In this document: positions 60,718 to 62,000 of the stretch, in pieces | How the letters are laid out: each line of letters begins with the position of its first letter | How positions within the stretch are numbered: position 1 is the first letter of the stretch | Assembly (NCBI RefSeq): GCF_964340395.1 | Contig: NC_135560.1 | Location: 19,642,598-19,704,597 of the forward strand | From: Glandiceps talaboti | Taxonomy: Eukaryota; Hemichordata; Enteropneusta; Spengelidae | Direction of reading: 5' to 3' | Length of the DNA: 62,000 bases | Notes under the pieces: model-generated | Seen by the model: the letters and a program-made list of their open reading frames with translations, nothing else | Database searches by the model: none | What the model was told of the DNA's origin: nothing | Translations under genes and position numbers: made by a program

Positions 60718-61521
60718 GTACATGGATAATTACAGATACAGTACAGATATTTACAGTATACTTGGATAATTACAAACACAGTACAGATATTTACAGTATA
60801 CTTGGATAATTACGAATACAGTACAGATATTTACAGTATACTTGGATAATTACAAACACAGTACAGATATTTACAGTATACTTGGATAATTACAAATACA
60901 GTACAGATATTTACAGTATACTTGGATAATTACAACTACAGTACAGATATTTACAGTATACTTGGATAATTACAAATACAGTACAGATATTTACAGTATA
61001 CTTGGATAATTACAAACACAGTACAGATATTTACAGTATACTTGGATAGTTACAACTACAGTACAGATATTTACAGTATACTTGGATAATTACAAACACA
61101 GTATAGATAATTACAGTATACTTGGATAATTACAACTACAGTACAGATATTTACAGTATACTTGGATAATTACAATACAGTACAGATATTTACAGTATAC
61201 TTGGATAATTACAAACACAGTACAGATATTTACAGTATACTTGGATAATTACAAATACAGTACAGATATTTACAGTATACTTGGATAATTACAAATACAG
61301 TACAGATATTTACAGTATACTTGGATAATTACAAATACAGTACAGATATTTACAGTATACTTGGATAATTACAAATACAGTACAGATATTTACAGTATAC
61401 TTGGATAATTACAAATACAGTACAGATATTTACAGTATACTTGGATAATTACAAACACAGTACAGATATTTACAGTATACTTGGATAATTACAAATACAG
61501 TACAGATATTTACAGTATACT
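60718..61521 (+). repeat. 40-bp minisatellite, ~20 copies
   Basis: Units contain ACAGTACAGATATTTACAGT then ATACTTGGATAATTACAAA. They differ mostly at one or two positions (AAACAC, AAATAC, AACTAC), and one unit is a base shorter near 61174. Confidence 0.96.
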
Positions 61522-62000
61522 TTTTGCCTGGGGTGTGTACTGGCTGGTAGAAAGGGAGAAAATAATGATATTTAACTGAAGGACACAATTTGTCATCTGA
61601 TGCATAATTAACTTGAAGAAAACATTTGACATTTAACACAGTACAATAATAAAAAGGACTTTATGTTAACCGAGTGATTAATCTCTTGATTGGCAATCTT
61701 CCTAAGGAACAATAAATTGACACATAATTCATTACCCTAATGTCATCATTTCTTGTTAAATGAAGACTCAAGAGACAATATCTTGGTCCACTGGGATTCT
61801 AATTATTATCAACTGTATTATGTGACTTGGATAACGAGAATGATTCACTATATTAATTTAATAGTTGTCACATTTCCATTGGTTCAATGGGCAAAAGTTG
61901 AATCCATTCACACAAAGTAGTCCTAATGGAACAAACCCAAGGGGAGGGGGGACATGACAGTTTCAATATGAATTTTAAGTACAAAGGATGGAAAAAAAAG

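Larger units (their letters stand above)
56793..62000. other. Intron of the ARID3-like gene
   Basis: No - strand sequence resembles the expected first half of the ARID, and no other exon is supported. It holds a 29-bp minisatellite (57297), a family A element (58436), and a 40-bp minisatellite (60718). Upstream exons must lie past 62000. Confidence 0.6.

Overview
The window is AT-rich animal nuclear DNA. Every gene is split by GT-AG introns, and micro- and minisatellites and small inverted-repeat (MITE-like) elements are abundant. The genes are typical of invertebrate metazoans (RAI14/UACA-like, PARP14-like, ARID3/dead-ringer-like). I cannot name the species; a marine invertebrate such as a hemichordate or lophotrochozoan would fit, but this is inference.

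Layout. (1) 589-11749, + strand: the 3' ten exons of a long coiled-coil protein. Its C-terminus matches the RAI14 (ankycorbin)/UACA family; the 5' ankyrin part is off the left edge. (2) 11750-20274: convergent intergenic and 3'UTR sequence with several foldback elements. (3) 20275-40673, - strand: a complete 24-exon PARP14-like gene. All exon phases agree and sum to 2258 codons plus a stop. The order is RRM, a long acidic/Q-rich insert, RRMs, KH-like region, two macrodomains, KH-like segment, WWE, PARP catalytic domain. (4) 40674-41310: divergent promoter with STAT/GAS-like, kB-like, E-box and CCAAT motifs. (5) 41311-46312, + strand: a small unrecognised membrane-anchored protein with two possible last exons. 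A solo HIRAN-domain gene (45589-45981, - strand) may be nested in its last intron. (6) 46313-54451: no secure gene, many minisatellites. (7) 54452-56792, - strand: the last four exons of an ARID3/dead-ringer-like transcription factor. Its 5' exons lie beyond the right edge and 56793-62000 is intron.

The most striking observation is at 9212-10981. There, about 42 copies of a 42-bp unit each carry the last ~30 nt of the penultimate RAI14-like exon together with its 5' splice site. The unit is a multiple of three and open in frame, so choosing among tandem donors would add 14-residue copies of the family's conserved C-terminal motif. Upstream in the same exon are five 28-residue and nine 14-residue coiled-coil repeats, so the locus has grown repeatedly by the same period. 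Four smaller duplications across or beside exon/5' splice-site junctions occur elsewhere (6947, 23291, 24671, 28265), which suggests a recurrent local process.
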